Assembly: GCA_021790715.1 (NCBI GenBank)
Contig: JAJYGK010000039.1
Span: forward strand, 1-14,653
Direction of reading: 5' to 3'
From: Chloroflexota bacterium
GTDB taxonomy: Bacteria; Chloroflexota; Limnocylindria; Limnocylindrales; CSP1-4
Length of the DNA stretch: 14,653 nt
The translations under genes were made by a program, and so were the position numbers. The notes beneath the pieces were generated by a model. That model worked only from the letters and a program-made list of their open reading frames with translations. It was not told the origin of the DNA and made no database searches. Below, in pieces: positions 1 through 6,642 of the stretch (position 1 is its first letter; each line of letters opens with the position of its first letter).

Positions 1-504
1 GGCCGACTCACGGTGCAGCACGTCGGAGTCGGGGGCGAAGACGAGCGTGCCGCCCATCGCCGCGACCTCCGTCGCGATCGCCCGCCCGGCGCGTCGCGCC
101 AGGTCCTCGGACCCGGTCGCGCCGATGGCGAGGTTGCCGGGCCACGACGTGGCACCGTAGTCGATCGCCTGGAGCTGCCCGCCCTCCTGGTCGAGCCCGA
201 TCACGAGCGGCGGATCGCCTGCGGGTCGCGCCGCCTGGAGCGCGGCGGAGAGCTCGCGCAGCTGCCCGGGCGAGACGACGTTCTTCGCCCGGAAGAGCGT
301 GACGCCGGACGCCTCGCCGTGCGAGATCGCGGCGAGGATGCGCAGCGTCGGCGCGGTGCCCTCGAACGTCCGGAGCAGCCGCGGGCCGATCAGCGCGCGG
401 GGACCGGGCGCAGTCGAAGCGCCGGAAGCACCGGAAGCGCCGGAAGCACCGGGGAAGTGGGCGTCCGCGATCGCATCGGCCCCGGCGGGTCGCCTCGCGC
501 TCAC
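1..504 (-). CDS. Glycoside hydrolase family 3, N-terminal part (NagZ-like beta-N-acetylhexosaminidase), cut by left edge
   Basis: The first 168 residues of a GH3 TIM-barrel enzyme are visible. Recognisable pieces are PPLVIGLDQEGGQLQ (about residues 97-111), corresponding to the substrate-pocket DQEGG motif of NagZ-type enzymes, then TSWPGNLAIGATG and the helix DLARRAGRAIATEVAAMGG before a FAPDSDV strand. The KFPGH-type loop and catalytic Asp lie beyond the edge. Family members remove terminal beta-linked sugars, often GlcNAc from peptidoglycan or chitin fragments. There is no signal peptide, so a cytoplasmic role on imported sugars is likely. The GTG start at 504 overlaps the TGA of the upstream permease gene (GTGA), indicating translational coupling. 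Residues 24-33 are a Gly-Ala-Ser repeat. The exact substrate is inference; a beta-glucosidase-type GH3 cannot be excluded from this half alone. Confidence 0.85.
   Translation of the reverse strand, partial: MSARRPAGADAIADAHFPGASGASGASGASTAPGPRALIGPRLLRTFEGTAPTLRILAAISHGEASGVTLFRAKNVVSPGQLRELSAALQAARPAGDPPLVIGLDQEGGQLQAIDYGATSWPGNLAIGATGSEDLARRAGRAIATEVAAMGGTLVFAPDSDVLHRESA
421..447. repeat. Three 9-bp tandem units (RCCGGAAGC)
   Basis: Three consecutive 9-bp units differ only at the first base (G/A/G), with degenerate units on both sides. They are in frame and encode a short Gly-Ala-Ser linker near the N-terminus of the GH3 protein. They look like slippage-type expansion of a disordered stretch. 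Confidence 0.8.
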
Positions 505-1319
505 CCCTTCACCGCCCCGGCCGTCAGCCCGCCCACCATCCGGCCCTGCACGATCAGGAAGAACGCCAGCACCGGCAGCGTGAAGAGCGTCGATGCCGCC
601 ATCGTCGCCCCCCAGTCGGTCCCGAAGTTCGTCTGGAACGAGACCAGCCAAACGGGCAGCGTGTACGTGCTGCGCATCAGGGAATTCGCGTAGAGGAACT
701 CGTTCCACGCCGTGATGAAACAGAACGTGGCGGTGGCCACGAGACCCGGCCACAGCAGCGGCAGCGTCACCCGCACGAAGGCGCCCACCCGCGACGCGCC
801 GTCGACCATCGCCGCCTCCTCGAGATCGACCGGGATGCCCGCGATGAAGCCGCGCAGGGACCAGATCGTGAACGGCAGCGTGAAGATGAAGTAGATGACG
901 ACGAGCGACGTCAGCTTGTTGTCCATCCCCGCGTCGCGCAGGACCAGAAAGAACGGGATCAGGAGCGCCTCGAACGGCGCCATCTGGGCGATCGCGACAA
1001 GGATGAGAAAACCTCGCCGTCCACGGATCCTGACCCGGGCCACGACGGCCGCGGCCAGGAAGCCGACCACGAGGGCCAGCGCGAGCGTCGACAGGGTCAC
1101 GAAGACGCTGTTGCCCAGGTACTCCATGAAGTGCGGCGCGTTGATCGCGTGGACGAAGTTGTCGAGCGTCGGCACCGGGAAGAAGACCGGCGTGTAGGTC
1201 TGGATGTCGTTCGTGTCCTTGAAGGCGCTGATCACCATCCAGTACACCGGGAACGCGAAGAGGAACGCGACCGCGAGCCCGACCAGGTTCACGAGGCCGC
1301 GGCGGACGATGCGGTTCAC
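501..1319 (-). CDS. Carbohydrate ABC transporter permease, MalG type
   Basis: A 272-residue inner-membrane permease of the binding-protein-dependent sugar family. It starts MNRIVRRGLVNLVG with a first membrane helix at about 9-31. A periplasmic segment follows with the VPTLDNF pattern typical of MalG homologues. Further helices lie near 70-95, 105-127, 138-157, 193-210 and 243-259. The EAA loop that docks the ATPase is clear at residues 167-189 (LEEAAMVDGASRVGAFVRVTLPLL). The GTG start at 1319 is chosen because it gives a normal MalG N-terminus and overlaps the stop of the MalF-type gene by four bases (GTGA). The open frame runs further upstream but there it only shadows that gene. The product would pair with the neighbouring permease; the substrate is not deducible from the permease itself. 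Confidence 0.95.
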   Translation of the reverse strand: MNRIVRRGLVNLVGLAVAFLFAFPVYWMVISAFKDTNDIQTYTPVFFPVPTLDNFVHAINAPHFMEYLGNSVFVTLSTLALALVVGFLAAAVVARVRIRGRRGFLILVAIAQMAPFEALLIPFFLVLRDAGMDNKLTSLVVIYFIFTLPFTIWSLRGFIAGIPVDLEEAAMVDGASRVGAFVRVTLPLLWPGLVATATFCFITAWNEFLYANSLMRSTYTLPVWLVSFQTNFGTDWGATMAASTLFTLPVLAFFLIVQGRMVGGLTAGAVKG

Positions 1320-2296
1320 GCTTCCTCCTGCGACCGGATCATCGTCCGGATGTACGGGATGAGGACGATGAGGAGCAGCACGACCATGACCATCGACACC
1401 GCGGCCGCGATGTCGTAGTGGCTCTGGCTGATGCCGACGATGTACGAGTAGACCGAGAGCGTGACGGTCTGGCCGTCGGGCCCGCCCTGCCGCATCGCGT
1501 AGACCTGCGTGTAGACCTTGAAGTCCCAGATGATCGACAGGAAGGTGAGCATCAGGATCAGCGGCCGCAGGAGCGGCAGCGTCACGTGCCAGAAGATCTG
1601 CCGCTCGCTCGCGCCGTCGACCCGCGCCGCCTCGTGCAGGTCCACGCCGATCCCGAGCAGCCCGGCGTACAGGCTCAGCGCGACGAAGGGGACCGCCTGC
1701 CAGACGATCAGCAGCACGATGATGCCGAACGTCGAGGGCCCGGTCTCGAACCACGAGTGGTTGAGCCAGTTGCCGAAGATGCCGACGCTGCTGATGGCCC
1801 AGTTGACGACGCCGAGCTTGCTGTCGAACAGCCACTGGAAGACCACGACGCCCGTCACGATCGGGGTTGCCCAGGCGAGGACCATGGCCACCGACAGCAG
1901 CACCTGGACGAGGTGGTTGAGGCGCTCCATGAGCAGCGCCACGAGCGTGCCGACGCCGATCGTCAGGCCCACGCAGGCCGCCGTGAAGATGAACGTCCGC
2001 ACGAGGACCGTCCCGAACTCGGGATCGGCGAGGATGCGCTGGTAGTTGGCGAGCCCGACCCAGGTGGTCGTGCCCGAGAAGAGCTCCTTGAGGCCCCAGT
2101 GCTGGAGGCTCGTCTCGACGAGCCGGAGCACCGGGTAGCCGAGCAGGAGCAGGAACGCCACGAGCGTCGGCAGGAGCGCCAGGTACGGCAGGCTCCTGCC
2201 GACCGCCCGTCGCATGCGCACGGATGGAGAGGGAGCGACGGCCGGGCCGGATGCCTTGCGCCGGACCTCCGCCGCCTGGGTCTCGATCACGCCCAT
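1316..2296 (-). CDS. Carbohydrate ABC transporter permease, MalF type
   Basis: A 326-residue membrane protein with about 35 polar residues before the first helix (about 36-58). The TM core follows, with an EAA loop at 221-242 (HEAARVDGASERQIFWHVTLPLL) and a last helix at about 299-315. This is the MalF/UgpA-like half of a sugar importer. The ATG at 2296 is preceded by a good ribosome site (GAGAGGGAG, four to five bases away). It lies 43 bp downstream of the solute-binding protein gene and overlaps the MalG-type gene by four bases, so all three belong to one transcript. No ATPase gene follows, so the complex must borrow a shared ATPase encoded elsewhere, as MsiK does for many actinobacterial sugar importers. 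Confidence 0.95.
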   Translation of the reverse strand: MGVIETQAAEVRRKASGPAVAPSPSVRMRRAVGRSLPYLALLPTLVAFLLLLGYPVLRLVETSLQHWGLKELFSGTTTWVGLANYQRILADPEFGTVLVRTFIFTAACVGLTIGVGTLVALLMERLNHLVQVLLSVAMVLAWATPIVTGVVVFQWLFDSKLGVVNWAISSVGIFGNWLNHSWFETGPSTFGIIVLLIVWQAVPFVALSLYAGLLGIGVDLHEAARVDGASERQIFWHVTLPLLRPLILMLTFLSIIWDFKVYTQVYAMRQGGPDGQTVTLSVYSYIVGISQSHYDIAAAVSMVMVVLLLIVLIPYIRTMIRSQEEA

Positions 2297-2339
2297 GCTC
2301 CCTCTCGACCGCTGCGTCAGCCGGGTGTCGAACGCGGCG

Positions 2340-3686
2340 CTACTGGGCCGCGTTCAGGACGGCGTCGATCTTCTGGTCGGCTTCCTTCGCCGCGTCGGCG
2401 ATGTTGGCCTGGCCGGTGAGGATCTTCGTCATCATGGCCTTGATCGGGTTGTTGGCCTCGACGCCCGCCCAGCGCGGGTCGTTCGGGGTGAAGCCGCTGC
2501 CCGCGGCGGCCTCGGCCGCCTGGATCTTCAGGATCGCGTTCTCCGGGGTGTTCGGGATGTTCGCCGCGGCCGACTTGAGCGACGGGATCCAGCCGTTCGA
2601 GATGAGCATCTGCTGGCCGTCAGGCGACGTGAGCTGCTTGATCCAGTCGAGCGCCTGCGCCTGGTTCTTGCTCTTGGCGGCGATGCCGAGGACCGAGCCG
2701 CCCAGGAAGACCGGGACGGTCTTGCCGGCGGTCGCGCTCGGGATGGCCATGACGCCGACCTGGTCCGCCGATGTCACGACGCCCTTCGGGTCGACCGCGC
2801 TGCCGATCTCCCAGCCGTTGCCGACGAACATGCCGACCTTGCCCTGTGAGAACAGGGTGTACTCGGGCGGGTTCATCTCGTCGTTGTCCTTGGGACCGGT
2901 CGAGCCCGCGTTGTAGTAGTCGACGTAGTCCTGGATGCCCTGCATCGACTGCGGGGACTCGAGGTTGGCCGTCCACTTGCCGCTGCTGTCCTGGGTGGCC
3001 AGCGTGCCGCCGCGATCCCAGATGTACTGGAGCAGCTGGTACCAGTTCTGGCCTGCGACGTAGAAGCCGGAGAAGTCGGTGACGCTCGCGTTCTTCTGCT
3101 GGAGCGTCTTGGCCGCGGCGATGAGCGCGTCCTTGCTCGTGATCGTCGTCGGGTCGATGCCGGCCGCCTGGAAGAGGTCCTTGCGGTAGATCAGGACGCG
3201 GTCGCCGGCGTAGAAGGGCACGGCGTAGAGCTTGTCCTGGTAGACGGACGCGCTGTTGAGCGAGTCCATGAAGAGCTGGCCGTCACCCGAGTTCGACGTG
3301 CCGCCGCCCAGGGCCTGGCGATCGCTCGTGAGGTCCATGAGCGCGCCGGCGGCCTCGAAGGTGATGGCCTGGGTGTTGCCCATCTCGATGACGTCGGGCG
3401 GGGTGTTGCTGGCAAGGGCCGTCGTCAGCTTGTCGACGATGCCGTTCCACTGCTGGACCTGGTAGTTGACCTTCCAGCCCGGGTGCGCCATCTGGAAATC
3501 GGTGTCGAGCTGGACGACGGTGTTGTCGTTCAGCGAGCCGTTCATCAGCCAGACGGTGAGCGTGCCGCTGCTCGCGGCCTGCGTCGACGCCGCCTGCGTC
3601 GGAGCGCTGCTCGAGCCTGCGCTCGAGCAGCCGGTGAGGCCCACCATGGCCACCAGTGCGATCGGAATGAAGCTCCTGGCTTTCAC
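2340..3686 (-). CDS. Extracellular sugar-binding lipoprotein (ABC solute-binding protein, family 1)
   Basis: A 448-residue protein with a lipoprotein signal: MKARSFIPIALVAMVGLTGC, lipobox LTGC with the acylated Cys at residue 20. A Ser/Ala/Thr-rich tether follows, then the mature fold starting LTVWLMNGS. Family-1 hallmarks are visible: HPGWKVNYQVQQWNGIVDKLTTALASNTPPDVIEMGN, YAVPFYAGDRVLIYRKDLF, GKVGMFVGNGWEIG, and PVFLGGSVLGIAAKSKNQAQALDWIKQLTSPDGQQ. It captures a sugar outside the membrane and delivers it to the two permeases encoded next. The start is a GTG at 3686 behind a strong purine ribosome site (GAGGAGAGGGTGG). Ligand is unknown. The downstream NagZ-like GH3 gene makes an amino-sugar or GlcNAc-containing oligosaccharide reasonable, but that is inference. 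Confidence 0.95.
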   Translation of the reverse strand: MKARSFIPIALVAMVGLTGCSSAGSSSAPTQAASTQAASSGTLTVWLMNGSLNDNTVVQLDTDFQMAHPGWKVNYQVQQWNGIVDKLTTALASNTPPDVIEMGNTQAITFEAAGALMDLTSDRQALGGGTSNSGDGQLFMDSLNSASVYQDKLYAVPFYAGDRVLIYRKDLFQAAGIDPTTITSKDALIAAAKTLQQKNASVTDFSGFYVAGQNWYQLLQYIWDRGGTLATQDSSGKWTANLESPQSMQGIQDYVDYYNAGSTGPKDNDEMNPPEYTLFSQGKVGMFVGNGWEIGSAVDPKGVVTSADQVGVMAIPSATAGKTVPVFLGGSVLGIAAKSKNQAQALDWIKQLTSPDGQQMLISNGWIPSLKSAAANIPNTPENAILKIQAAEAAAGSGFTPNDPRWAGVEANNPIKAMMTKILTGQANIADAAKEADQKIDAVLNAAQ

Positions 3687-3738
3687 GCCACCCTCTCCTC
3701 GTATGTGCCGAGATCGTGCCTGTCGGACTGTGTCGTCC

Positions 3739-3794
3739 CTGCCGGCAGCCTCGAACTGCCCGGCCTGCCAGTTCCGAGCCCCGTCAGGCGGGGC
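3739..3794 (-). other. Stem-loops between ROK gene and binding-protein gene
   Basis: The 97-bp spacer holds three inverted structures. GCCCCG (3778-3783) pairs with CGGGGC (3789-3794) around the regulator's own stop codon. GAACTG (3753-3758) pairs with CAGTTC (3769-3774), extendable by four pairs across a one-base bulge. CTGCCGGCAG (3739-3748) is a perfect 10-bp palindrome. The first two overlap partly and could be alternatives. No T tract follows, so these may protect or process the mRNA and favour the binding-protein cistron rather than end transcription. Function is inferred. Confidence 0.5.
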
Positions 3795-5043
3795 GCATGA
3801 CCACCGCGTCGATCGACCCCTGCGTCTCCTCCTGCCCCCACTCCCGTTCGCTCGCTCGGCCCGACATGACCGGCGCTGGCCTGCGCGACGGACGGAGGTT
3901 GAGTCCGAGCTCGCGCGTCATGAGCAGCGCGGATGCGCCGAGGATCACGATGTCGTCGATGCCGCCCAGCTCCAGGCGGACCTGGCGTGAGAGCGCCGGC
4001 AGCGCTCCGCGCCGCATCGCCGTGCGCACGGCCTCCAGCCACGGGTCGCCGAAGGCGGCCATCGTGCCGGCCAGCACGATGCGGTGGACGTCGAGCGCCC
4101 CCACCAGGCCGGACACCGCGGCGCCCAGGCGCGCTCCGGCGTCCAGCACCACGCGGCGCACGTCCGGGTCGCCCTGGCGGAACGCGTCCACGGCGGCCTC
4201 GAGGGACACGGGCTCGCCTCGCATCGCCCCCAGTCGCGCGAGGACGGCGCGGCTGCTGGCGACCGTCTCCAGGCACCCGCGGCTGCCGCACCGGCAGACC
4301 TCGCCGTCCGGCTCGACCACGGTGTGCCCGATCTCGCCGGCGCCGAACCCGTCGCCCTGGAACAGGTCGCCGTTGAGCACCAGCCCGGCGCCGATCCCGA
4401 GTCCGACCTTGATCGCCATCAGGTTGGTGCTGCGCACGACGCCGAAGACGTGCTCGGCGAGCGCCGCGACCTGGCTGTCGTTGGCGACGTACACGGGCAG
4501 GCCGTAGCGCGCGCCCACCATCGCTCCCAGCGGCAGGTCGCGCCAGGCGCGCTTGACCGCCTGCACCACGGTGCCGTCGGTGGTGTCGATGAGGCCCGGC
4601 GCGCCGATGCCGATGCCCACGATCCGCCCGCTCCGGACCGAGACGAGGCGATCCAGCAGGTCGAGCGCCCGGTCCAGGGCCGCCTGGCCGTCCGTGTCGT
4701 CGGAGGGGACCTCGACGCGGTGGAGGATCTCGCCGCGGAGGTTGACGGTGGCGGCGCGGAACACCGCGTCGCCGAGGTCGACGCCGACCAGCAGCCGGGC
4801 ATCGTCGGGGACCTGCAGCAGGATCGGGGCCTTGCCCCCGGTCGACGGGCCGCGCCCGACCTCGCGCGCGAGCTCGCCGTTGAGGAGCCGCTCGACGACG
4901 TCCGAGACGGTCGTCCGCGTCAGGCCGGTGCGGCGTGCCACCTCGGCCCGGCTGACCGGGCCGTCGTCGTAGATGGTGGCCAGCACGAGCTGCTCGTTGT
5001 GCTCGCGTGTCTCGCGCAGGGTCGCCTTGGGTGGTCGCTCCAC
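3784..5043 (-). CDS. ROK-family transcriptional regulator (sugar-responsive repressor)
   Basis: A 419-residue protein. Residues 17-62 form a winged helix-turn-helix (VSRAEVARRTGLTRTTVSDVVERLL). A ROK sugar-binding domain runs from about residue 83. Its zinc site is intact: H240 in GAGEIGH plus C250, C252 and C257 in CRCGSRGCLE. The kinase-type DxGGT phosphate loop is replaced by DLGD (89-92), as expected for a regulator, although the Asn-Asp pair (188-189) that serves sugar binding and catalysis in ROK kinases is kept. The start is GTG at 5043; a GA-rich ribosome site is present but rather far (about 13 bases). It is the first gene of the sugar operon. The palindromes at 5157-5213 are its likely operators, and release by a transported sugar is the expected mode. 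Confidence 0.92.
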   Translation of the reverse strand: MERPPKATLRETREHNEQLVLATIYDDGPVSRAEVARRTGLTRTTVSDVVERLLNGELAREVGRGPSTGGKAPILLQVPDDARLLVGVDLGDAVFRAATVNLRGEILHRVEVPSDDTDGQAALDRALDLLDRLVSVRSGRIVGIGIGAPGLIDTTDGTVVQAVKRAWRDLPLGAMVGARYGLPVYVANDSQVAALAEHVFGVVRSTNLMAIKVGLGIGAGLVLNGDLFQGDGFGAGEIGHTVVEPDGEVCRCGSRGCLETVASSRAVLARLGAMRGEPVSLEAAVDAFRQGDPDVRRVVLDAGARLGAAVSGLVGALDVHRIVLAGTMAAFGDPWLEAVRTAMRRGALPALSRQVRLELGGIDDIVILGASALLMTRELGLNLRPSRRPAPVMSGRASEREWGQEETQGSIDAVVMRPA

Positions 5044-5087
5044 CGGGATCGCGCCGTCCCCTCTCCCTCGTCCGCCGGCCCGCTCGC

Positions 5088-5112
5088 CGCGGTGCGTGTG
5101 CCTGCCACCGCG
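5088..5112 (-). other. Stem-loop in the long leader of the ROK operon
   Basis: CGCGGTG (5088-5094) and CACCGCG (5106-5112) form a perfect 7-bp stem with an 11-base loop. A second 12-bp perfect palindrome (GGGTCCGGACCC, 5114-5125) lies beside it. Both sit in the roughly 130-base untranslated leader expected between the predicted promoter and the GTG start. A regulatory role is possible but unproven; GC-rich DNA gives such stems easily. Confidence 0.35.
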
Positions 5113-5156
5113 CGGGTCCGGACCCCGTCCGCGGCGGCCCTCACCGCCCGTCGGAC

Positions 5157-5177
5157 TTTGTCCAGCAACTGGACAAA
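5157..5177. promoter_or_regulatory. Operator candidate 1: perfect 21-bp palindrome
   Basis: Half-site TTTGTCCAG, spacer CAA, then the exact inverted half-site CTGGACAAA: nine of nine pairs match. It stands in a strikingly AT-richer patch of an otherwise GC-rich gap, 114 bp upstream of the ROK start, and would cover the predicted transcription start. Length and symmetry suit a dimeric winged-helix regulator; the adjacent ROK protein is the obvious candidate. Confidence 0.75.
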
Positions 5178-5181
5178 CAAG

Positions 5182-5187
5182 AGCATA
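5182..5187 (-). promoter_or_regulatory. Putative -10 box of the ROK/sugar operon
   Basis: On the minus strand this reads TATGCT, between the two palindromes. The -35 position is weak and falls inside the second palindrome. The start site would fall near 5176, inside the first palindrome, giving a leader of about 130 bases. A better -35 hexamer (TTGACA, 5196-5201) is too close to pair with this -10. Confidence 0.4.
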
Positions 5188-5192
5188 CGAGC

Positions 5193-5213
5193 TTTGTCAA
5201 GAGTGTGGACATA
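5193..5213. promoter_or_regulatory. Operator candidate 2: imperfect copy of the 21-bp palindrome
   Basis: The left half TTTGTCAAG matches the consensus half-site TTTGTCCAG at eight of nine positions. The right half GTGGACATA, read in reverse (TATGTCCAC), matches at seven of nine. Same 3-bp spacer and same total length as site 1. The centres are 36 bp apart (5167 and 5203), a little over three helical turns, so repressors on both sites could cooperate across the -10 box. Confidence 0.6.
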
Positions 5214-5289
5214 GATTCGCGCGGCGAGTTTCGACGGAGTGGCGGGGGGGTGGACAGTGGCAGGCGGGCCGGTCGGGCAGGAGGCGGAG

Positions 5290-5352
5290 CGAGCGCCCGG
5301 GCCTGGCCGACGAGCGCCCGGGCCTGGCCGACGAGATCCCGAGCCTAGCCGG
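5290..5352. repeat. Three 21-bp tandem units spanning the deacetylase stop codon
   Basis: Units 1 (5290-5310) and 2 (5311-5331) are identical; unit 3 (5332-5352) is diverged and contains the TAG stop of the deacetylase gene. Units 1 and 2 each contain the palindrome GCCCGGGC, lost in unit 3. At the stop position the other two units read CAG instead of TAG. Translated past the stop, the units give the heptapeptides ARDLVGQ and ARALVGQ. Confidence 0.85.
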
Positions 5353-6499
5353 CGTACGGGCTGAGCGCTGCCAGGAGGCCGGCCGGCGAGATCCCGGGGC
5401 CGACCCGGATGCGCGGCACGGTGTAGCGCCCGGCGTAGGCCTCGACGGCCCCGTACACCGTGGTGGCGGCCAGCCCGTAGCCATCCTGGGCGAGGAGCGG
5501 GAACACGGCCGGGCTCCAGCTCCCGTACGGATACGCGAGCGTCACCGGCGTGACCCCGGTCCATTGCCGGATCGTCCGGCCCGCATCGACGATCTCCGCC
5601 TGCGCCGTGGCCGGAGGCACGGTCCCGAGCCCGACGTGGTGGACGGTGTGGTTCGCGATCTCGTCGCCGGCACGGCTCAGCGCGCACAGCTCGGGGCCGG
5701 TGAAGAACGCGCCGATCCCGATCCGGTCGGTGATCACGAAGAAGGTCCCGACGAATCCGTACTGCCGGAAGACCGGCAGGACGTAGGTGTACCCGTCGCT
5801 GTAGCCGTCGTCGAACGTGATCACCACGGTGCGCGGCGGCTCGGAGATCCCCGTTGCCAGGTCGGCCGCGAGCTGGCGGAACGTGATGGCGTGCCAGCCC
5901 GCCGCGTGGAGCGCGGCCATCTGCGCGGCGAACAGCTGGGGCGACACGATGAGGTTGCGCAGGGAGTCACCCGCGCGCGAGAGCGGAACCACGCGGTGGT
6001 ACATGAGGACCGGGACGTGCTCGACCAGACCGGGGTCGCGCCACGTCGCCCGCACGACCGGGTTCGCGGTCGGGGTGGCGGTCGGGAGCGCAGCCGAAGT
6101 CGCGGTCGGAGTCGCCGCCGGCAGCGCGGCGGGGCATGCCGGCGCGGGCGCGGCCCGCACGGTCCCGGTCGTCACGCGGATGATCTGCCCGGTCGCGGTC
6201 CCCGGCGGGATCGGCGTCGGAGCGGCGGCGGACCCGGATGCGATCGCGGCCGGCGATGAAGCGAGAGGCGAGCCGGCCGCGGACCCGGCGGCCGCGGCGC
6301 CTGCGGCGGACGAGAGGCGCGACGGCGTGGCTGCCGCGGCGGCTCCGCCCGACGGCGACGCCGACACCGTCCTCGCCGCACCCGGGGAGAGGAACTCCCT
6401 CACGGTCGGCGAGGCGAGCACGCCGAGGCCGGTGACCAGCACCAGGCAGGCGGCCACCAACGCGCCGAATCGCAGGAGCCTGGGCAGTCGGGCGGTCAC
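5345..6499 (-). CDS. Polysaccharide deacetylase (NodB domain) with N-terminal anchor
   Basis: A 384-residue protein. Residues 9-30 form a hydrophobic anchor or signal. Residues 40-145 are a disordered Ala/Ser/Thr/Pro linker. The NodB domain follows from about 160: VPVLMYHRVV, TFDDG (228-232, catalytic and metal Asp), the metal histidines H284 and H288 in NHTVHH, YPYG (323-326), and a terminal VPRIRV strand. Enzymes of this type remove acetyl groups from N-acetylated polysaccharides at the cell surface. The classical LxxH motif is not obvious in the short C-terminus. The GTG start at 6499 has no ribosome site, but a TACCAT box lies eight bases upstream, so a leaderless transcript is plausible. 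The gene faces the ROK operon tail-to-head with a 301-bp gap. It may act on cell wall or on the same amino-sugar polymers; that link is inference. Confidence 0.92.
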   Translation of the reverse strand: MTARLPRLLRFGALVAACLVLVTGLGVLASPTVREFLSPGAARTVSASPSGGAAAAATPSRLSSAAGAAAAGSAAGSPLASSPAAIASGSAAAPTPIPPGTATGQIIRVTTGTVRAAPAPACPAALPAATPTATSAALPTATPTANPVVRATWRDPGLVEHVPVLMYHRVVPLSRAGDSLRNLIVSPQLFAAQMAALHAAGWHAITFRQLAADLATGISEPPRTVVITFDDGYSDGYTYVLPVFRQYGFVGTFFVITDRIGIGAFFTGPELCALSRAGDEIANHTVHHVGLGTVPPATAQAEIVDAGRTIRQWTGVTPVTLAYPYGSWSPAVFPLLAQDGYGLAATTVYGAVEAYAGRYTVPRIRVGPGISPAGLLAALSPYAG

Positions 6500-6507
6500 G
6501 GTGGTGC

Positions 6508-6513
6508 ATGGTA
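6508..6513 (-). promoter_or_regulatory. Putative -10 box for a leaderless deacetylase mRNA
   Basis: The minus strand reads TACCAT, matching the TANNNT pattern, with eight bases between it and the GTG codon at 6499. Transcription would start at or within one base of the start codon. No convincing -35 and no Shine-Dalgarno sequence are present. Confidence 0.35.
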
Positions 6514-6603
6514 TCCGGGGCCGGGCGATCGCGAGCGGAACGAGCTCCGCGGCGGCGTCGTGCCGGCGCCGGGGTGCGGAATCATCGCCCGGAGGGTCGC
6601 GGC

Positions 6604-6609
6604 TACACT
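6604..6609 (+). promoter_or_regulatory. Putative -10 box (TACACT) for the fab/plsC unit
   Basis: TACACT lies in the 143-bp divergent gap upstream of the reductase gene, predicting a start near 6616. The same hexamer appears upstream of glnA on the other strand, which supports it as a genuine sigma factor site. The -35 region is weak. Confidence 0.4.
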
Positions 6610-6642
6610 CTGGCGCGGATGGGCCGCCAGACGGAGGGAAGG

